A stretch of DNA of 64,000 bases from Tardiphaga sp. Its GTDB lineage: Bacteria > Pseudomonadota > Alphaproteobacteria > Rhizobiales > Xanthobacteraceae. Below the pieces are notes generated by a model. It saw only the letters and a list, made by a program, of their open reading frames with translations, was not told the DNA's origin and searched no databases. Shown piece after piece: positions 35,730 through 44,529 of this stretch. The translations under genes were made by a program, and so were the position numbers. The stretch is from assembly GCA_030147505.1 (NCBI GenBank), contig JASBVG010000044.1:62001-126000 (forward strand). Reading direction: 5' to 3'. Numbering within the stretch: the first letter of the stretch is position 1; each line of letters opens with the position of its first letter.

Positions 35730-37892
35730 TTACAGCAGCCCTGCGCCGCGCGCCCACTTGTACTTGGCGCCGAGCACTTCCACCGGAAGCTCCGTCGAAT
35801 AGGCGTAAGCCGGGATGCCATTCTGGTAGAGATATTCCGCGGCTTCCTCGACCTCGATGTCGCCGGCGAGCGAAGCGACCATCGGCTTTTCGATGCCCTT
35901 CTTCTTCATCTCGTTCTTGATCTCGACCATGTTCTTGGCGAACACCATCGGCGGCGTCACGATCGTGTGCCAGTAACCGAGGATCAGCGAGTGGATGCGC
36001 TCATCCTCGAGACCGAGCTTCACCGTGTTCACATAGGTGATCGGCGGCTCGCCACCGGTGATGTCCACCGGATTGCCGGCGGCACCGAAGGGCGGGATGA
36101 ACTTGCGGAAGGCAGCGTCCAGATCCGGCGGCATCGCCATCAGCGACAGGCCGTTATCCACCACCGCGTCAGACAGCAGCACGCCCGAACCACCGGCACC
36201 GGTGATGATCAGCACGTTCTCGCCCTTCGGCGTCGGCAGCACCGGAATGCCGCGGGCGAATTCGAGCAGCTGCCGCAGCGAGCGGGCGCGGATGACGCCC
36301 GACTGCTTCAGCACGTCCTCATAGATCTTGTCGTTGCCGGCGAGCGCGCCGGTATGCGACGAGGCCGCCTTGGCGCCGGCCGAGGTACGACCCGCCTTGA
36401 GCACGACCACCGGCTTCTTCTTAGAGACGCGCTTGGCGGCTTCCGCGAAGGCACGGCCGTCCTTCAGATCCTCGCAGTGCTGCGCGATGATGTTGGTGTT
36501 CGGGTCCTGCTCGAAGAAAGCAAGCAGATCGTCCTCGTCGATATCCGATTTGTTGCCGAGACCAACAATGGCCGAGACGCCCATCTTTGCCGAACGCGAG
36601 AAGCCGATGATCGCCATGCCGATGCCGCCGGACTGTGACGACAGCGCCGCCGAGCCCTTCACGTCGTAGGCGGTACAGAAGGTCGCGCAGAGATTCGACG
36701 GCGTATAGTAGAAGCCGTAGATATTCGGCCCCATCAGGCGCACATCATACTTCTTGCCGATGGCGACGATCTCTTCCTGCAGCTCGGGCTCGTTGGCTTC
36801 GGCGAAGCCCGACGGGATCAGCACCGCGCCCGGAATTTTCTTCTCGCCGCATTCGGTCAGCGCGCCAGCCACGAATTTCGCGGGGATCGCGAACACCGCA
36901 GTGTCAATCACACCCGGCACATCCTTGACGCTCTTATAGGCCTTGCGGCCCATGATCTCGTCGGCCTTCGGATGGATCGGATAGATCTCGCCTTTGTAGC
37001 CACCGTTGATGAGGTTCTTCATCACCGAATTGCCGATCTTGCCGTCTTCGGCAGAGGCACCGATCACGGCAACGGCCTTCGGCATCATGATGCGGTTCAT
37101 TGCCGCAACGATTTCTTCCTTGGCACGCGGGGCCGGCTTCGGCTTGTAGTCGAAATCGACGACGATGCGGACGTCGGCCGCGATCGCATCCTTCTTGGTG
37201 GCGAACACCGGATTGAGGTCGAGCTCAACCATTTCCGGGAAATCGCTCACGAGCTGCGAGACCTTGACGATGATATCGGCCAGCGCCTCGCGATTGGCGG
37301 GATCGCCGCCGCGCACGCCGTGCAGCATCTCGGCGGCCTGGATGCCATCGAGCATCGACAGCGCGTCTTCATTGGTGGCGGGCGCGAGACGGAAGGTCAC
37401 GTCCTTCAGCACCTCGACCAGCACACCGCCGAGGCCGAACGCAACCAGCTTGCCGAACGAACCGTCGGTGATCGAGCCGATGATCACTTCGGTGCCGCCC
37501 ATCAGCATCTGCTGGACCTGGACACCCTCGATCTTCGCATCGGCCTTGTACTTCTTCGCATTGGCCAGAATGGTGTCATAGGCCTTCTGCGCGTCTTCAG
37601 CAGTCTTCACGCCGACGATGACGCCGCCGGCTTCGGTCTTGTGGAGAATGTCGGGCGACACGATCTTCATCACCACCGGAAAGCCCATGCCACCGGCGAG
37701 CTTGGCTGCATCCGCTGCCGAAGTGGCGACGCCCTCTTTCGGAACGGGAATGCCATAGGCGTCACAAACGAGCTTGCCTTCCGGTGCTGTCAGGCTGGTG
37801 CGCTTGTCCGCCTTGACGGCGTCGAGCACTTTTCGCACGGCATCTTTCGCCGAGGCGGGTGCTTCTTTGACGGCGAGATTCGATTGAGACAT
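35730..37892 (-). CDS. ADP-forming acyl-CoA ligase (acetate-CoA ligase family)
   Basis: These enzymes interconvert acyl-CoA + ADP + Pi with acid + CoA + ATP. The 720-aa protein has an N-terminal ATP-grasp domain (about 20-235, FPVVMKIVSPDILHKTEAGGVIVGVK, ELDLNPVF), a CoA-binding Rossmann domain (about 255-350, VAVIGASAEDGKIGNSVMKNL) and a succinyl-CoA ligase-like domain with the phospho-histidine loop SSHTGALAGND. The ATG at 37892 has GGGAGAAGG upstream; the track ORF runs wrongly to 38792 across gntR. It is divergent from gntR-oxc-frc and shares operators with it. A role recovering ATP from formyl-CoA or activating oxalate is inference. Confidence 0.85.
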   Translation of the reverse strand: MSQSNLAVKEAPASAKDAVRKVLDAVKADKRTSLTAPEGKLVCDAYGIPVPKEGVATSAADAAKLAGGMGFPVVMKIVSPDILHKTEAGGVIVGVKTAEDAQKAYDTILANAKKYKADAKIEGVQVQQMLMGGTEVIIGSITDGSFGKLVAFGLGGVLVEVLKDVTFRLAPATNEDALSMLDGIQAAEMLHGVRGGDPANREALADIIVKVSQLVSDFPEMVELDLNPVFATKKDAIAADVRIVVDFDYKPKPAPRAKEEIVAAMNRIMMPKAVAVIGASAEDGKIGNSVMKNLINGGYKGEIYPIHPKADEIMGRKAYKSVKDVPGVIDTAVFAIPAKFVAGALTECGEKKIPGAVLIPSGFAEANEPELQEEIVAIGKKYDVRLMGPNIYGFYYTPSNLCATFCTAYDVKGSAALSSQSGGIGMAIIGFSRSAKMGVSAIVGLGNKSDIDEDDLLAFFEQDPNTNIIAQHCEDLKDGRAFAEAAKRVSKKKPVVVLKAGRTSAGAKAASSHTGALAGNDKIYEDVLKQSGVIRARSLRQLLEFARGIPVLPTPKGENVLIITGAGGSGVLLSDAVVDNGLSLMAMPPDLDAAFRKFIPPFGAAGNPVDITGGEPPITYVNTVKLGLEDERIHSLILGYWHTIVTPPMVFAKNMVEIKNEMKKKGIEKPMVASLAGDIEVEEAAEYLYQNGIPAYAYSTELPVEVLGAKYKWARGAGLL

Positions 37893-37931
37893 GGCCTTCT
37901 CCCATTGCGTTTCTTGACGCGGACGAATTGA

Positions 37932-37948
37932 TGGCATTTGGTATGCCA
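37932..37948. promoter_or_regulatory. Oxalate-island operator A (17-bp palindrome)
   Basis: TGGCATTTGGTATGCCA: six-base arms TGGCAT and ATGCCA around five bases. It lies 39 bp before the acyl-CoA ligase start. It is one of seven copies of the motif in the island, and the likely binding protein is the adjacent GntR. Confidence 0.7.
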
Positions 37949-38012
37949 GAAAATCGAAAGTCAAGGCGCGGTGCAGCGCAAAATTGCTGAAATAGCCGCC
38001 AGCTTGACACGC

Positions 38013-38029
38013 TGGCATCTGGCATGCCA
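38013..38029. promoter_or_regulatory. Oxalate-island operator B (17-bp palindrome)
   Basis: TGGCATCTGGCATGCCA, 52 bp before the gntR start. A TTGACA at 38004-38009 precedes it by three bases, so the palindrome would lie in the promoter spacer of gntR. Operators A and B start 81 bp apart, close to eight helical turns, which would allow cooperative binding. Confidence 0.7.
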
Positions 38030-38081
38030 AAAATTCTGAACGTTGTTTCTGTGGTACGACGTCTCCGACCGGAGATGATTC

Positions 38082-38813
38082 ATGCCCACGCGAAAACCAA
38101 CCAAGGCGCCGTCCATTATGTCCGATGCCGATCTTGCGATCGTACGGATCGCACCAGAGACCAGCTTCAAGACCAAGGCCTATGAAGCCTTGAAAGAAGC
38201 CATTCTTAAGATGGACATCTACACCACACCGGATCCGGTGATGCTCGACGAGCGCGCCCTTTCGGAGCGGCTTGGCGTCAGCCGCACACCAATTCGTGAA
38301 GCCATCGCGATGCTGGAACAGGACGGCTTCGTGAAGACAGTGCCACGCCGCGGCATAGTGGTCGTGCGCAAGACCAAGAACGAGATCGTCGACATGATCC
38401 GCGCCTGGGCGGCGCTGGAGAGCATGGCGGCGCGGCTCATCACCACCACCGCGCGCAAAAAGGACATCTCGGCGCTGCGCGACTTCTTCAAGGACTTTGG
38501 CAAGGACCGCCTGCCGCAGGATCATGTCGAGGAATATTCGAAGGCGAATATCGCTTTCCATCAGGCCGTGCTCGCGCTCAGCGAGTCTCCAGTGCTGATC
38601 GACATGACCAACGACATCCTGCTGCATGTGCGCGGCTATCGTCAGCTCACCATCGGCCGGGTCGATCGCACGGCGACATCCCTGCCCGAGCATCTCGCCA
38701 TCATCGAGGCCCTCGAGGAACGCGATACCGAGCGCGCCGAGAAGCTCGCCCGCGATCACACGCTTGGTCTTGCCTCCTATGTCGAGGCGCACGGCCAGGA
38801 GCTTTTTACCTAG
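38082..38813 (+). CDS. GntR-family (FCD/FadR subfamily) regulator of the oxalate island
   Basis: This 243-aa regulator has an N-terminal winged helix (about 30-95: TKAYEALKEAILKMDIY, LDERALSERLGVSRTPIREAIAMLEQDGFVKTVPRRGIVVV, the GntR signature). A helical FCD ligand domain (about 105-240) holds the metal-site histidines in ANIAFHQAVLALSESP, LPEHLAIIEALEERD and ARDHTLGLASYVEA. FCD regulators usually sense carboxylic acids or acyl-CoA compounds. It is first in a probable gntR-oxc-frc transcript (84 bp to oxc), divergent from the acyl-CoA ligase gene, with two operators between. I infer that it binds the seven 17-bp palindromes and responds to oxalate or a CoA derivative. Confidence 0.88.
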   Translation: MPTRKPTKAPSIMSDADLAIVRIAPETSFKTKAYEALKEAILKMDIYTTPDPVMLDERALSERLGVSRTPIREAIAMLEQDGFVKTVPRRGIVVVRKTKNEIVDMIRAWAALESMAARLITTTARKKDISALRDFFKDFGKDRLPQDHVEEYSKANIAFHQAVLALSESPVLIDMTNDILLHVRGYRQLTIGRVDRTATSLPEHLAIIEALEERDTERAEKLARDHTLGLASYVEAHGQELFT

Positions 38814-38897
38814 CTATTCACGTAACGCCGTCGCGCGGCCTGCCGCGCGGCATCGACCAACAACCATGCGAGTTCAGAAACGTCAGGGGAGAGCGGA

Positions 38898-40628
38898 ATG
38901 TCCGCAGTTCACAGCATCGACACATCGACCGAACAGGATCTGACAGATGGCTTCCATCTGATCATCGATGCCCTCAAGCTGAACGGCCTCAACACGATCT
39001 ACGGTGTCCCCGGCATTCCGATCACCGATTTCGGCCGCATGGCGCAGGCTGAAGGTATTCGTGTTCTCTCTTTCCGCCACGAACAGGCCGCAGGCTATGC
39101 CGCGTCGATCGCCGGCTATCTCACCAAGAAGCCGGGCGTGTGTCTCACGGTGTCGGCGCCGGGCTTCCTCAATGGCCTCACGGCGCTGGCCCACGCCACC
39201 ACCAACTGTTTCCCGATGATCCTGATCTCGGGTTCTTCCGAACGTGAGATCGTCGATCTGCAGCAGGGCGACTATGAGGAAATGGACCAGCTCGCGATTG
39301 CAAAACCGCTATGTAAAGCTGCGTTCCGCGTGCTGCATGCGCAGGATATCGGCATCGGCCTCGCCCGCGCGATCCGCGCGGCGGTGTCCGGTCGTCCCGG
39401 CGGCGTCTATCTCGATCTGCCCGCCAAACTTTTCGGCCAGGTGATGAATGCCGAAGCCGGCAAGAAGTCGCTGGTCAAAGTGATCGACGCCGCACCGGCG
39501 CAGATTCCTGCCCCGGACAGCATCAAGCGCGCGCTCGATGTGCTGAAGTCGGCAAAGAAGCCGCTGATCATTCTCGGCAAGGGCGCTGCTTACGCGCAGG
39601 CCGATGAGGCCGTGAAAGCCCTCGTCGAGACCTCGGGCATTCCGTTCCTGCCCATGAGCATGGCCAAGGGCCTCCTCCCCGACACCCATCCGCAATGCGC
39701 CGGCGCTGCACGTTCCACCGTGCTCAAGGACAGCGACGTCGTTATGCTGATCGGTGCCCGCCTGAACTGGCTGCTCTCGCACGGCAAGGGCAAGGCCTGG
39801 GGCGATGCGCCGAAGAAGTTCATCCAGATCGACATCGAGCCGAAGGAAATGGATTCCAACGTCGAGATCGTCGCGCCCGTGGTCGGCGACATCGGCTCCT
39901 GCGTTGCCGCTTTGCTCGATGGCATGGGCAAGAGCTGGACGAAGGCCTCCGCTGACTGGACCGGCGCTGTCACCAAAAAGCGCGACGAGAACGTTGCGAA
40001 GATGGCGCCAAAACTGATGAATAACAACTCGCCGATGGATTACCACGGCGCGCTGGGCGTTCTCCGTACCATCATTGCGGAGCGTCCCGATGCGATGCTC
40101 GTCAACGAAGGCGCCAACACGCTCGATCTCGCCCGCGGCATCGTCGACATGTACAAGCCGCGCAAGCGCATCGATGTCGGCACCTGGGGCATCATGGGCA
40201 TCGGCATGGGCTATTGCATCGCCGCCGCCGTGGAGACCGGCAAGCCGGTGCTAGCCATCGAAGGCGACAGCGCCTTCGGCTTCAGCGGCATGGAGGTCGA
40301 GACCATCTGCCGCTACAACCTGCCGGTCTGCATCGTCGTCTTCAACAATGACGGCATCTATCGCGGCACCGACGTCAATCCGACCGGTGGCCCGGACGTC
40401 GCCCCCACCGTCTTCGTCAAGGGCTCGCGCTACGACATGATGATGCAAGCCTTTGGCGGCGTCGGCGTGAACGCGACCTCGCCCGACGAGCTCAAGCGCG
40501 CCGTCAACGAGGCGATGGATAGCGGCAAGCCGACGCTCATCAATGCGGTGATCGATCCCGCCGCCGGCAGCGAAAGCGGCCGCATCGGTAACCTCAATCC
40601 GCAGAGCGTTTTGAGCAAAAAGAAATAA
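38898..40628 (+). CDS. oxc: Oxalyl-CoA decarboxylase
   Basis: This thiamine diphosphate enzyme converts oxalyl-CoA to formyl-CoA and CO2 in the cytoplasm. The 576-aa sequence has the N-terminal PYR domain with [20 protein letters not shown] (the Glu that activates ThDP), a middle domain (about 200-335) and the PP domain with the ThDP-Mg motif [52 protein letters not shown] and the long [19 protein letters not shown] loop are as in known Oxc rather than generic acetolactate synthase. AGGGGAGAG precedes the ATG. It lies between gntR and frc, the standard pairing. Confidence 0.95.
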   Translation: MSAVHSIDTSTEQDLTDGFHLIIDALKLNGLNTIYGVPGIPITDFGRMAQAEGIRVLSFRHEQAAGYAASIAGYLTKKPGVCLTVSAPGFLNGLTALAHATTNCFPMILISGSSEREIVDLQQGDYEEMDQLAIAKPLCKAAFRVLHAQDIGIGLARAIRAAVSGRPGGVYLDLPAKLFGQVMNAEAGKKSLVKVIDAAPAQIPAPDSIKRALDVLKSAKKPLIILGKGAAYAQADEAVKALVETSGIPFLPMSMAKGLLPDTHPQCAGAARSTVLKDSDVVMLIGARLNWLLSHGKGKAWGDAPKKFIQIDIEPKEMDSNVEIVAPVVGDIGSCVAALLDGMGKSWTKASADWTGAVTKKRDENVAKMAPKLMNNNSPMDYHGALGVLRTIIAERPDAMLVNEGANTLDLARGIVDMYKPRKRIDVGTWGIMGIGMGYCIAAAVETGKPVLAIEGDSAFGFSGMEVETICRYNLPVCIVVFNNDGIYRGTDVNPTGGPDVAPTVFVKGSRYDMMMQAFGGVGVNATSPDELKRAVNEAMDSGKPTLINAVIDPAAGSESGRIGNLNPQSVLSKKK

Positions 40629-40637
40629 TCCGACACG

Positions 40638-40659
40638 GCGGGATCACGCGATCCCGCCA
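40638..40659 (+). other. Perfect hairpin between oxc and frc
   Basis: GGCGGGATC (40638-40646) and GATCCCGCC (40651-40659) form a nine-base-pair stem with an ACGC tetraloop in the 94-bp gap between oxc and frc. No T-tract follows, so it is more likely an mRNA stability or processing element than a full terminator. Confidence 0.5.
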
Positions 40660-40722
40660 GCCTTCCATCTGCCAACCTTTTATTTAAAGGCCACGGCAAC
40701 CAATAACGACGGGAGTAAAACA

Positions 40723-42000
40723 ATGACACAGGCGCTCAAAGGCGTTCGCATTCTCGACTTCACCCATGTGCAATCGGGCCCGACCTGCACGCAGCTTCTG
40801 GCCTGGTTCGGCGCCGACGTGATCAAGGTCGAGCGTCCGGGCGTCGGCGACATCACCCGCGGTCAGCTGCAGGACATCCCGAATGTGGACAGCCTGTATT
40901 TCACCATGCTGAACCACAACAAGCGCTCCATCACCCTCGACACCAAGAACCCGAAGGGCAAGGAAGTGCTCACCGCGCTGATGAAGCAGTGCGACGTTCT
41001 CGTCGAGAATTTTGGACCAGGCGTGCTCGATCGCATGGGATTCCCGTTCGAGAAGATCCAGGAGATCAACCCGAAGATGATCGTCGCATCGATCAAGGGT
41101 TTTGGTCCCGGCCCCTATGAAGACTGCAAGGTCTATGAGAACGTCGCGCAGTGCACCGGCGGCGCCGCCTCCACCACCGGCTTCCGCGATGGCCTGCCGC
41201 TCGTCACCGGCGCGCAGATCGGCGACAGCGGCACCGGCCTGCATCTCGCACTGGGCATCGTCACGGCGCTGTATCAGCGCACGCAGACCGGCAAGGGCCA
41301 GAAGGTCACCGCCGCCATGCAGGACGGCGTGCTGAATCTCTCGCGCGTCAAGATGCGCGACCAGCAGCGCCTCGCCCATGGCCCGCTCAAGGAATACAGC
41401 CAGTTCGGCGAAGGTGTTCCGTTCGGCGATGCCGTGCCCCGCGCCGGCAACGACAGCGGCGGCGGCCAGCCGGGCCGCATCCTGAAGTGCAAGGGCTGGG
41501 AGACCGACCCGAACGCCTATATTTACTTCATCACCCAGGCGCCGGTGTGGGAGAAGATCTGCGACGTGATCGGCGAGCCGACCTGGAAGACCGACCCTAA
41601 CTATTCGAAGCCGGCCGTGCGCCTGCCGCGCCTCAACGAGATCTTCGCCCGCATCGAGCAGTGGACGATGACCAAGACCAAGTTCGAGGCGATGGAAATC
41701 CTCAACAAGGACGACATCCCCTGCGGTCCGATCCTATCCATGAAGGAAATCGCCGAGGACAAGTCGCTCTACGCCACCGGCACCATGGTCAAGGTCGATC
41801 ACCCCGAGCGCGGCGAATATCTCTCGGTCGGCAACCCGATCAAGCTGTCCGACTCGCCGACCAAGGTCGAGCGTTCGCCACTGCTCGGCGAGCACACCGA
41901 TGAAATCCTCAAGCAGGTGCTCGGCTTCAGCGATCACCAGGTCGCCGAAATCCACGACTCGGGCGCGCTAGATCCGCCGCGAAAGGTCGCTGCTGAGTAA
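40723..42000 (+). CDS. frc: Formyl-CoA:oxalate CoA-transferase
   Basis: This family III CoA-transferase moves CoA from formyl-CoA to oxalate, giving formate and the oxalyl-CoA used by Oxc. The 425-aa protein opens [36 protein letters not shown] (Rossmann-like CoA site). It contains the catalytic aspartate in [24 protein letters not shown] (about residue 168) and the glycine loop [15 protein letters not shown] that closes over the active site in Frc. The length matches Frc of Oxalobacter. AACGACGGGAG precedes the ATG. A very strong terminator follows. Confidence 0.94.
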   Translation: MTQALKGVRILDFTHVQSGPTCTQLLAWFGADVIKVERPGVGDITRGQLQDIPNVDSLYFTMLNHNKRSITLDTKNPKGKEVLTALMKQCDVLVENFGPGVLDRMGFPFEKIQEINPKMIVASIKGFGPGPYEDCKVYENVAQCTGGAASTTGFRDGLPLVTGAQIGDSGTGLHLALGIVTALYQRTQTGKGQKVTAAMQDGVLNLSRVKMRDQQRLAHGPLKEYSQFGEGVPFGDAVPRAGNDSGGGQPGRILKCKGWETDPNAYIYFITQAPVWEKICDVIGEPTWKTDPNYSKPAVRLPRLNEIFARIEQWTMTKTKFEAMEILNKDDIPCGPILSMKEIAEDKSLYATGTMVKVDHPERGEYLSVGNPIKLSDSPTKVERSPLLGEHTDEILKQVLGFSDHQVAEIHDSGALDPPRKVAAE

Positions 42001-42024
42001 TTGTTGTCGACACCAGGTGCGTAC

Positions 42025-42056
42025 GAAAGGCCGCCTCCGGGCGGCCTTTCTTTTTT
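42025..42056 (+). terminator. Terminator of the gntR-oxc-frc unit
   Basis: GAAAGGCCGCC and GGCGGCCTTTC form a perfect 11-bp stem with a TCCG tetraloop, followed directly by six T residues. Confidence 0.92.
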
Positions 42057-42171
42057 CGTCGGACACATCCCGGAGCGACACTTCCCGAATGGAACTTTGA
42101 TAAGAAAATCAAATCGCTTCATCTTGCGTTGCAAAAATTTCTTGCTGCCATGCGAAAGAAACTCTGGTCCG

Positions 42172-42188
42172 TGGCATCTGGTATACGT
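42172..42188. promoter_or_regulatory. Oxalate-island operator C (imperfect copy)
   Basis: TGGCATCTGGTATACGT: the left arm and centre match the island motif and the last two or three bases deviate (ACGT for ACCA). It lies 54 bp before the small protein start, the same distance as operator E from its gene. An AT-rich inverted repeat (TTTGAT-N6-ATCAAA, 42096-42113) lies upstream. Confidence 0.45.
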
Positions 42189-42242
42189 AAATTAGGTCCA
42201 GATCAGAACACGGCGCACGGCGCCATCTGGAAGGGAATACCG

Positions 42243-42380
42243 ATGTCCAAAACTGCTTCGCTCGGCCTCAGCGCCAATTCGAGCCTGTTCGGCCGCCTCC
42301 TCGCGTCGATCGATCGCGCGCTGATGGCCAGCGCCCGCATCTCGATCCGCAACGGCGACCTGCCGCGTTTCGGCCTCTGA
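42243..42380 (+). CDS. 45-residue protein of unknown function in the oxalate island
   Basis: The ORF begins at the ATG at 42243 with AAGGGAA at ribosome-binding distance: MSKTASLGLSANSSLFGRLLASIDRALMASARISIRNGDLPRFGL. The track's longer version (42129) starts without a ribosome site. The middle (SSLFGRLLASIDRALMASARISI) would form an amphipathic helix with Arg on one face, and the end NGDLPRFGL is compact. I do not recognise a family; the size and Arg/Leu helix recall DUF1127-like small proteins but the signature is absent. It has its own operator-like site and its own terminators on both sides, so it is a monocistronic unit of the regulon. Confidence 0.6.
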   Translation: MSKTASLGLSANSSLFGRLLASIDRALMASARISIRNGDLPRFGL

Positions 42381-42436
42381 TTTCCGAGCTTTGCGGGCCT
42401 TAGCCCGCACCGTTCTTCTGCGTTCCTCCCGAACTA

Positions 42437-42463
42437 GCCCCGGATTTCCGGGGCTTCTTTTTT
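42437..42463 (+). terminator. Terminator of the small-protein unit
   Basis: GCCCCGG and CCGGGGC form a 7-bp stem with an ATTT loop, followed by TTCTTTTTT. It lies 57 bp after the small-protein stop. Confidence 0.8.
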
Positions 42464-42550
42464 GCCCCAAGGTTGCATTGCAGCGACACCTCCCGCTCCC
42501 TGCGACATATTAGCCTGTGCAGCTTTTAACAGCTCTAATCGCTTGCTGCT

Positions 42551-42567
42551 TGGCATATCGCATACCA
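42551..42567. promoter_or_regulatory. Oxalate-island operator D
   Basis: TGGCATATCGCATACCA, extended to TTGG...CCAA. TTGCTG ends two bases upstream. It is 310 bp before tctC, far more than the 39-86 bp seen for the other copies. Confidence 0.65.
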
Positions 42568-42877
42568 AACTGCGCGGACGGTAATGCTTCAGGTTTGAAT
42601 AGAAAGCATACCGGGGGAGGACAAAGGCCGAGCTGCCCTCGAGGGGAGCGACGCCATACGCGCTATGAATCAGCGATCCAAACCCACTCACCCGATTTGC
42701 AGGCGAGCCGCTTCATTGGCTCGGCAGTCTGACGTGCGCATGTGGCGCATGCAAGGGCGTGCCCGATGGCCGGCTGATCGGAAACTCAAAGGACGATCGA
42801 CCACGCACTGACGCCTCTGCACTGACGATGACAAGTCGGCGAACGACCGACGCATCAAAACGAATGGGAGAGAAACA
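42568..42877 (+). other. Long leader between operator D and tctC, no gene seen
   Basis: This 310-bp stretch holds a strong ribosome-site-like GGGGGAGG at about 42612 and another GAGGGGAG at about 42639, but no start codon at usable spacing and no ORF with recognisable content. The ATG at 42665 opens a short basic frame that I do not accept. It may be a long 5' untranslated region of tctC, or a decayed small gene. Confidence 0.3.
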
Positions 42878-43903
42878 ATGAAACGCTTTGCCTCAAGACG
42901 CTTGGCTTCATGTCTCACGCTGGCCGCCGCGGCGTCCATTCTTGCCTTGGGGACGACCCTTCCTGCTTGCGCAGCATGGGAGCCCGTGAGGCCGGTCGAA
43001 TTCATCGTCCCGGCAGGCACCGGCGGTGGCGCTGATCAGATGGCGCGCACCATTCAGGGCATCATCACCAAGCACAATCTGATGAAGCAGCCGCTGGTCG
43101 TCATCAACAAGTCGGGCGGCGCCGGCGGCGAAGGTTTTCTCGATGTGAAGACCGCCAACAACAACCCCCACAAGATCATCATCACGCTGTCGAATCTGTT
43201 CACGACGCCGCTCGCGACAGGCATTCCCTTCAACTGGAAGGACATGACTCCGGTCGCCATGCTGGCGCTCGATGAGTTCGTCTTGTGGGTGAACGCTGAC
43301 AAGCCATACAAGACCGTGAAGGAATATATCGAGGCCGTGAAGGCCGCGCCCCCGGGCTCGATCAAGATGGGTGGCACCGGGTCGAAGCAGGAAGATCAGA
43401 TCATCACTGTTGCCATGGAAAAGGCGATCGGCAGCAAGTTCACCTACATCCCTTACAAGGGCGGCGGCGAAGTCGCGGTGCAGCTTGTTGGCGGGCATGT
43501 CGACTCCACCGTCAACAATCCGATCGAAGCCGTTGCCCAGTGGCGCGGCGGCAAGGTGCGTCCACTCTGCGTATTCGACAGCAAGGTGATGGCCTATGAC
43601 GAGCCGGTTGCCGACGGCAAGGCTTGGAAAGACATACCGACCTGCAAATCCCAGGGCCTAGACATCGAATATGTGATGCTGCGCGGCATCTTCATGTCGC
43701 CCAAGGCTACCAAGGATCAGATCGAATATTATGTCGAGCTGTTCAAGAAGGTGCGCGCCACGCCTGAATGGCAGGACCTGATGAAGAGCGGTGCGTTCAA
43801 CACCACCTTCATGACCGGCGGCGACTATGCCGGCTGGGTTGGCACGGAAGAGAAGCGCCACGAGACGCTGATGAAGGAAGCCGGCTTCCTCGCGAGCAAC
43901 TAA
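42878..43903 (+). CDS. tctC: Tripartite tricarboxylate transporter receptor (TctC/Bug family)
   Basis: This is the periplasmic receptor of a TTT transporter, 341 aa. A signal peptide (MKRFASRRLASCLTLAAAASILALGTTLPACAA) precedes WEPVRPVEFIVPAGTGGGADQMARTIQGII, where the GTGGGADQMAR loop is the Bug-family carboxylate contact. FTYIPYKGGGEVAVQLVGGHVDSTVNNPIE is the second family block. Bug ligands are mostly small di- or tricarboxylates; the island context makes oxalate a candidate, by inference only. tctB and tctA follow at 90 and 38 bp on the same strand, completing a standard TctCBA set. Confidence 0.9.
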   Translation: MKRFASRRLASCLTLAAAASILALGTTLPACAAWEPVRPVEFIVPAGTGGGADQMARTIQGIITKHNLMKQPLVVINKSGGAGGEGFLDVKTANNNPHKIIITLSNLFTTPLATGIPFNWKDMTPVAMLALDEFVLWVNADKPYKTVKEYIEAVKAAPPGSIKMGGTGSKQEDQIITVAMEKAIGSKFTYIPYKGGGEVAVQLVGGHVDSTVNNPIEAVAQWRGGKVRPLCVFDSKVMAYDEPVADGKAWKDIPTCKSQGLDIEYVMLRGIFMSPKATKDQIEYYVELFKKVRATPEWQDLMKSGAFNTTFMTGGDYAGWVGTEEKRHETLMKEAGFLASN

Positions 43904-43993
43904 CGCGCGAACCGAAGACGCATACATAGCGCCGGCTCGCGTCGCTGAGCCGGCCGCCCCCATCCCGATCCGCAAGTTCGAAATGGACGTCTC

Positions 43994-44491
43994 ATGACCA
44001 CGCAACCATCTCACACCACAGGTCCGACTCATAAAGCGGTCGAGGCCGGCGTCACCACCGTCATCGGCCTGTTCGGCGCCCTTGTCGTCTATGGCAGCGT
44101 CAAAGCCGGCATCAATTGGGGCGCTGAAGGGCCTAAGGCCGGCTTCTTCCCGTTCTATATCGGCCTGTTCATCATCATCTCCAGCCTGATCAATCTCCTC
44201 AACACGCTGCGGGAAGAAGACGGACCGCTGTTCGCCGAATGGGGCCAGCTCGGCCAGGTGTTCAGCGTCATCATTCCCACCGGAATCTATGTGGCGTCCC
44301 TGCCTTTTGTCGGACTCTACCTGGCATCGATGATCTTCATCGCATGGTTCATGCGCTGGCTCGGCAAATATAACTGGCCGATCATCGCCGCGATCGCGCT
44401 CGGCATGCCGATCGTCACCTATCTCATTTTCGAACGCTGGTTCCTCGTGCCGCTCCCGAAGGGGCCGGTTGAGGAATGGCTTGGTCTGTAA
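43994..44491 (+). CDS. tctB: Tripartite tricarboxylate transporter small membrane subunit (TctB)
   Basis: This 165-aa protein has four hydrophobic helices: VTTVIGLFGALVVYGSV, AGFFPFYIGLFIIISSLINLL, FSVIIPTGIYVASLPFVGLYLASMIFIAWFM and PIIAAIALGMPIVTYLIFERWFLVPLP. The GPKAGFFPFYIG segment after helix 1 and the FERWFLVPLPKGP end are characteristic of TctB. It forms the membrane complex with TctA. It is placed between the receptor and TctA genes, as is usual. Confidence 0.88.
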   Translation: MTTQPSHTTGPTHKAVEAGVTTVIGLFGALVVYGSVKAGINWGAEGPKAGFFPFYIGLFIIISSLINLLNTLREEDGPLFAEWGQLGQVFSVIIPTGIYVASLPFVGLYLASMIFIAWFMRWLGKYNWPIIAAIALGMPIVTYLIFERWFLVPLPKGPVEEWLGL

Positions 44492-44529
44492 TCCGTCGCG
44501 CCTGACAGTCGGTTCAAGGACTTTTCGAC

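Noticed and set aside
37893-38792. N-terminal 300 residues of the 35730-38792 ORF
   Set aside because: This part runs antisense through gntR; the acyl-CoA ligase begins at 37892 with a strong ribosome site.
42665-42811. Small basic ORF upstream of tctC
   Set aside because: No ribosome site at usable spacing, Arg/Ser-rich random composition, no recognisable feature.
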